A stretch of 64,000 bases of DNA from contig NZ_JBCNYA010000026.1 in assembly GCF_049727805.1 (NCBI RefSeq), positions 1 to 64,000 of the forward strand, in the 5' to 3' direction. Position numbers and translations under genes: made by a program. Shown piece by piece: positions 63,774-64,000 of the stretch (the stretch's first letter is position 1; every line of letters begins with the position of its first letter). The notes below the pieces were generated by a model that did not search any database, was not told the DNA's origin, and saw nothing but the letters and a program-made list of their open reading frames with translations. The DNA comes from Frateuria_A sp049727805 (lineage in GTDB: Bacteria; Pseudomonadota; Gammaproteobacteria; Xanthomonadales; Rhodanobacteraceae).

Positions 63774-64000
63774 GGCGTGGCTCCGCCGTCGGCCGGGACC
63801 GGCACGTCCTCGGGCACCTCCGGCTGGGTGGGCGCCGAGCTGGCGGCCGGCGGCAGCGGCCTGGCCGGCGCGCCGCCCTGGGTGGCCAGCCAGGCTTCCA
63901 TGATCGTGCGCACGATCGGACCGGAGGCCTCGGCGCCCCAGGCGCCGGCCGCGAGCATGGCGACCACCGAGATCTTCGGATCGTCCGCCGGCGCGAAGGC
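63770..64000 (-). CDS. mrdA: Penicillin-binding protein 2, C-terminal end (runs off the window)
   Basis: 76 C-terminal residues of a gene entering from beyond the right edge. AFAPADDPKISVVAMLAAG and GPIVRTIMEAWLA are the end of the PBP2 transpeptidase domain. A Pro/Ala/Glu-rich tail (PAASSAPTQPEVPEDVPVPA) follows. Identity is supported by the 4-bp overlap with rodA. The active-site serine lies outside the window. Confidence 0.85.
   Translation of the reverse strand, partial: AFAPADDPKISVVAMLAAGAWGAEASGPIVRTIMEAWLATQGGAPARPLPPAASSAPTQPEVPEDVPVPADGGATP

Overview
The window is high-GC chromosomal DNA from a gammaproteobacterium of the Xanthomonadales/Lysobacterales, most like Rhodanobacteraceae. 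The main support is the right end, read on the minus strand: mrdA (C-terminus only), rodA, mltB, rlpA, dacC, a ybeD-like gene, lipB and lipA. This is the elongasome/lipoate order seen in that group. Other support comes from a split cobalamin-dependent ribonucleotide reductase (nrdJa/nrdJb), a KAAPKK-type histone H1-like protein, a large TonB-dependent receptor and CCCTCTCCCC-type intergenic hairpins. The genus call is inference; no rRNA or tRNA gene was seen.

Layout. 0-20 kb holds mostly single housekeeping or accessory genes: a Tat-exported class A beta-lactamase, a methyltransferase, an M14-type peptidase, an Skp-like chaperone, a zinc-ribbon/PH membrane protein, a SEC-C protein, a 2H phosphoesterase with a DUF4440 protein, an S9 peptidase, trmO, an ABC-2 exporter, a GFA protein, a SecDF-head lipoprotein, an amidase and a CPBP protease. 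Two paralogous small exported proteins lie at 0.1 and 11.3 kb. 20-34 kb is a plastic region. It has two near-identical 780-residue exported FG-GAP/beta-propeller proteins, CPBP gene remnants, a truncated MFS gene, and many copies of two short repeat families (a CTGACCCC motif and a roughly 70-bp palindrome).

33.9-37.1 kb is a visibly AT-richer three-gene island: a DNA methyltransferase, a DUF262 (GmrSD/ParB-like) protein and a HEPN-family putative RNase. The last two junctions are 4-bp ATGA overlaps. The island abuts and slightly overlaps the 3' end of nrdJb and is the best candidate for an undescribed defence system in the window. 37-41 kb is the class II ribonucleotide reductase locus with an H1-like gene between its two subunit genes and a possible NrdR operator upstream.

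41-54.9 kb runs mostly on the plus strand: a DegP/Q-type protease, a phosphate-binding-like/LysM fusion, a HAD phosphatase, leucyl aminopeptidase, a TPR-Asp/Asn hydroxylase, a TonB-dependent receptor, a TPR-sulfotransferase and an M1 peptidase. A convergent terminator at 54.87 kb separates these from the minus-strand block prc, lipA, lipB, ybeD, dacC, rlpA, mltB, rodA and mrdA. That block combines tail-specific proteolysis, lipoate synthesis and peptidoglycan elongation and remodelling.
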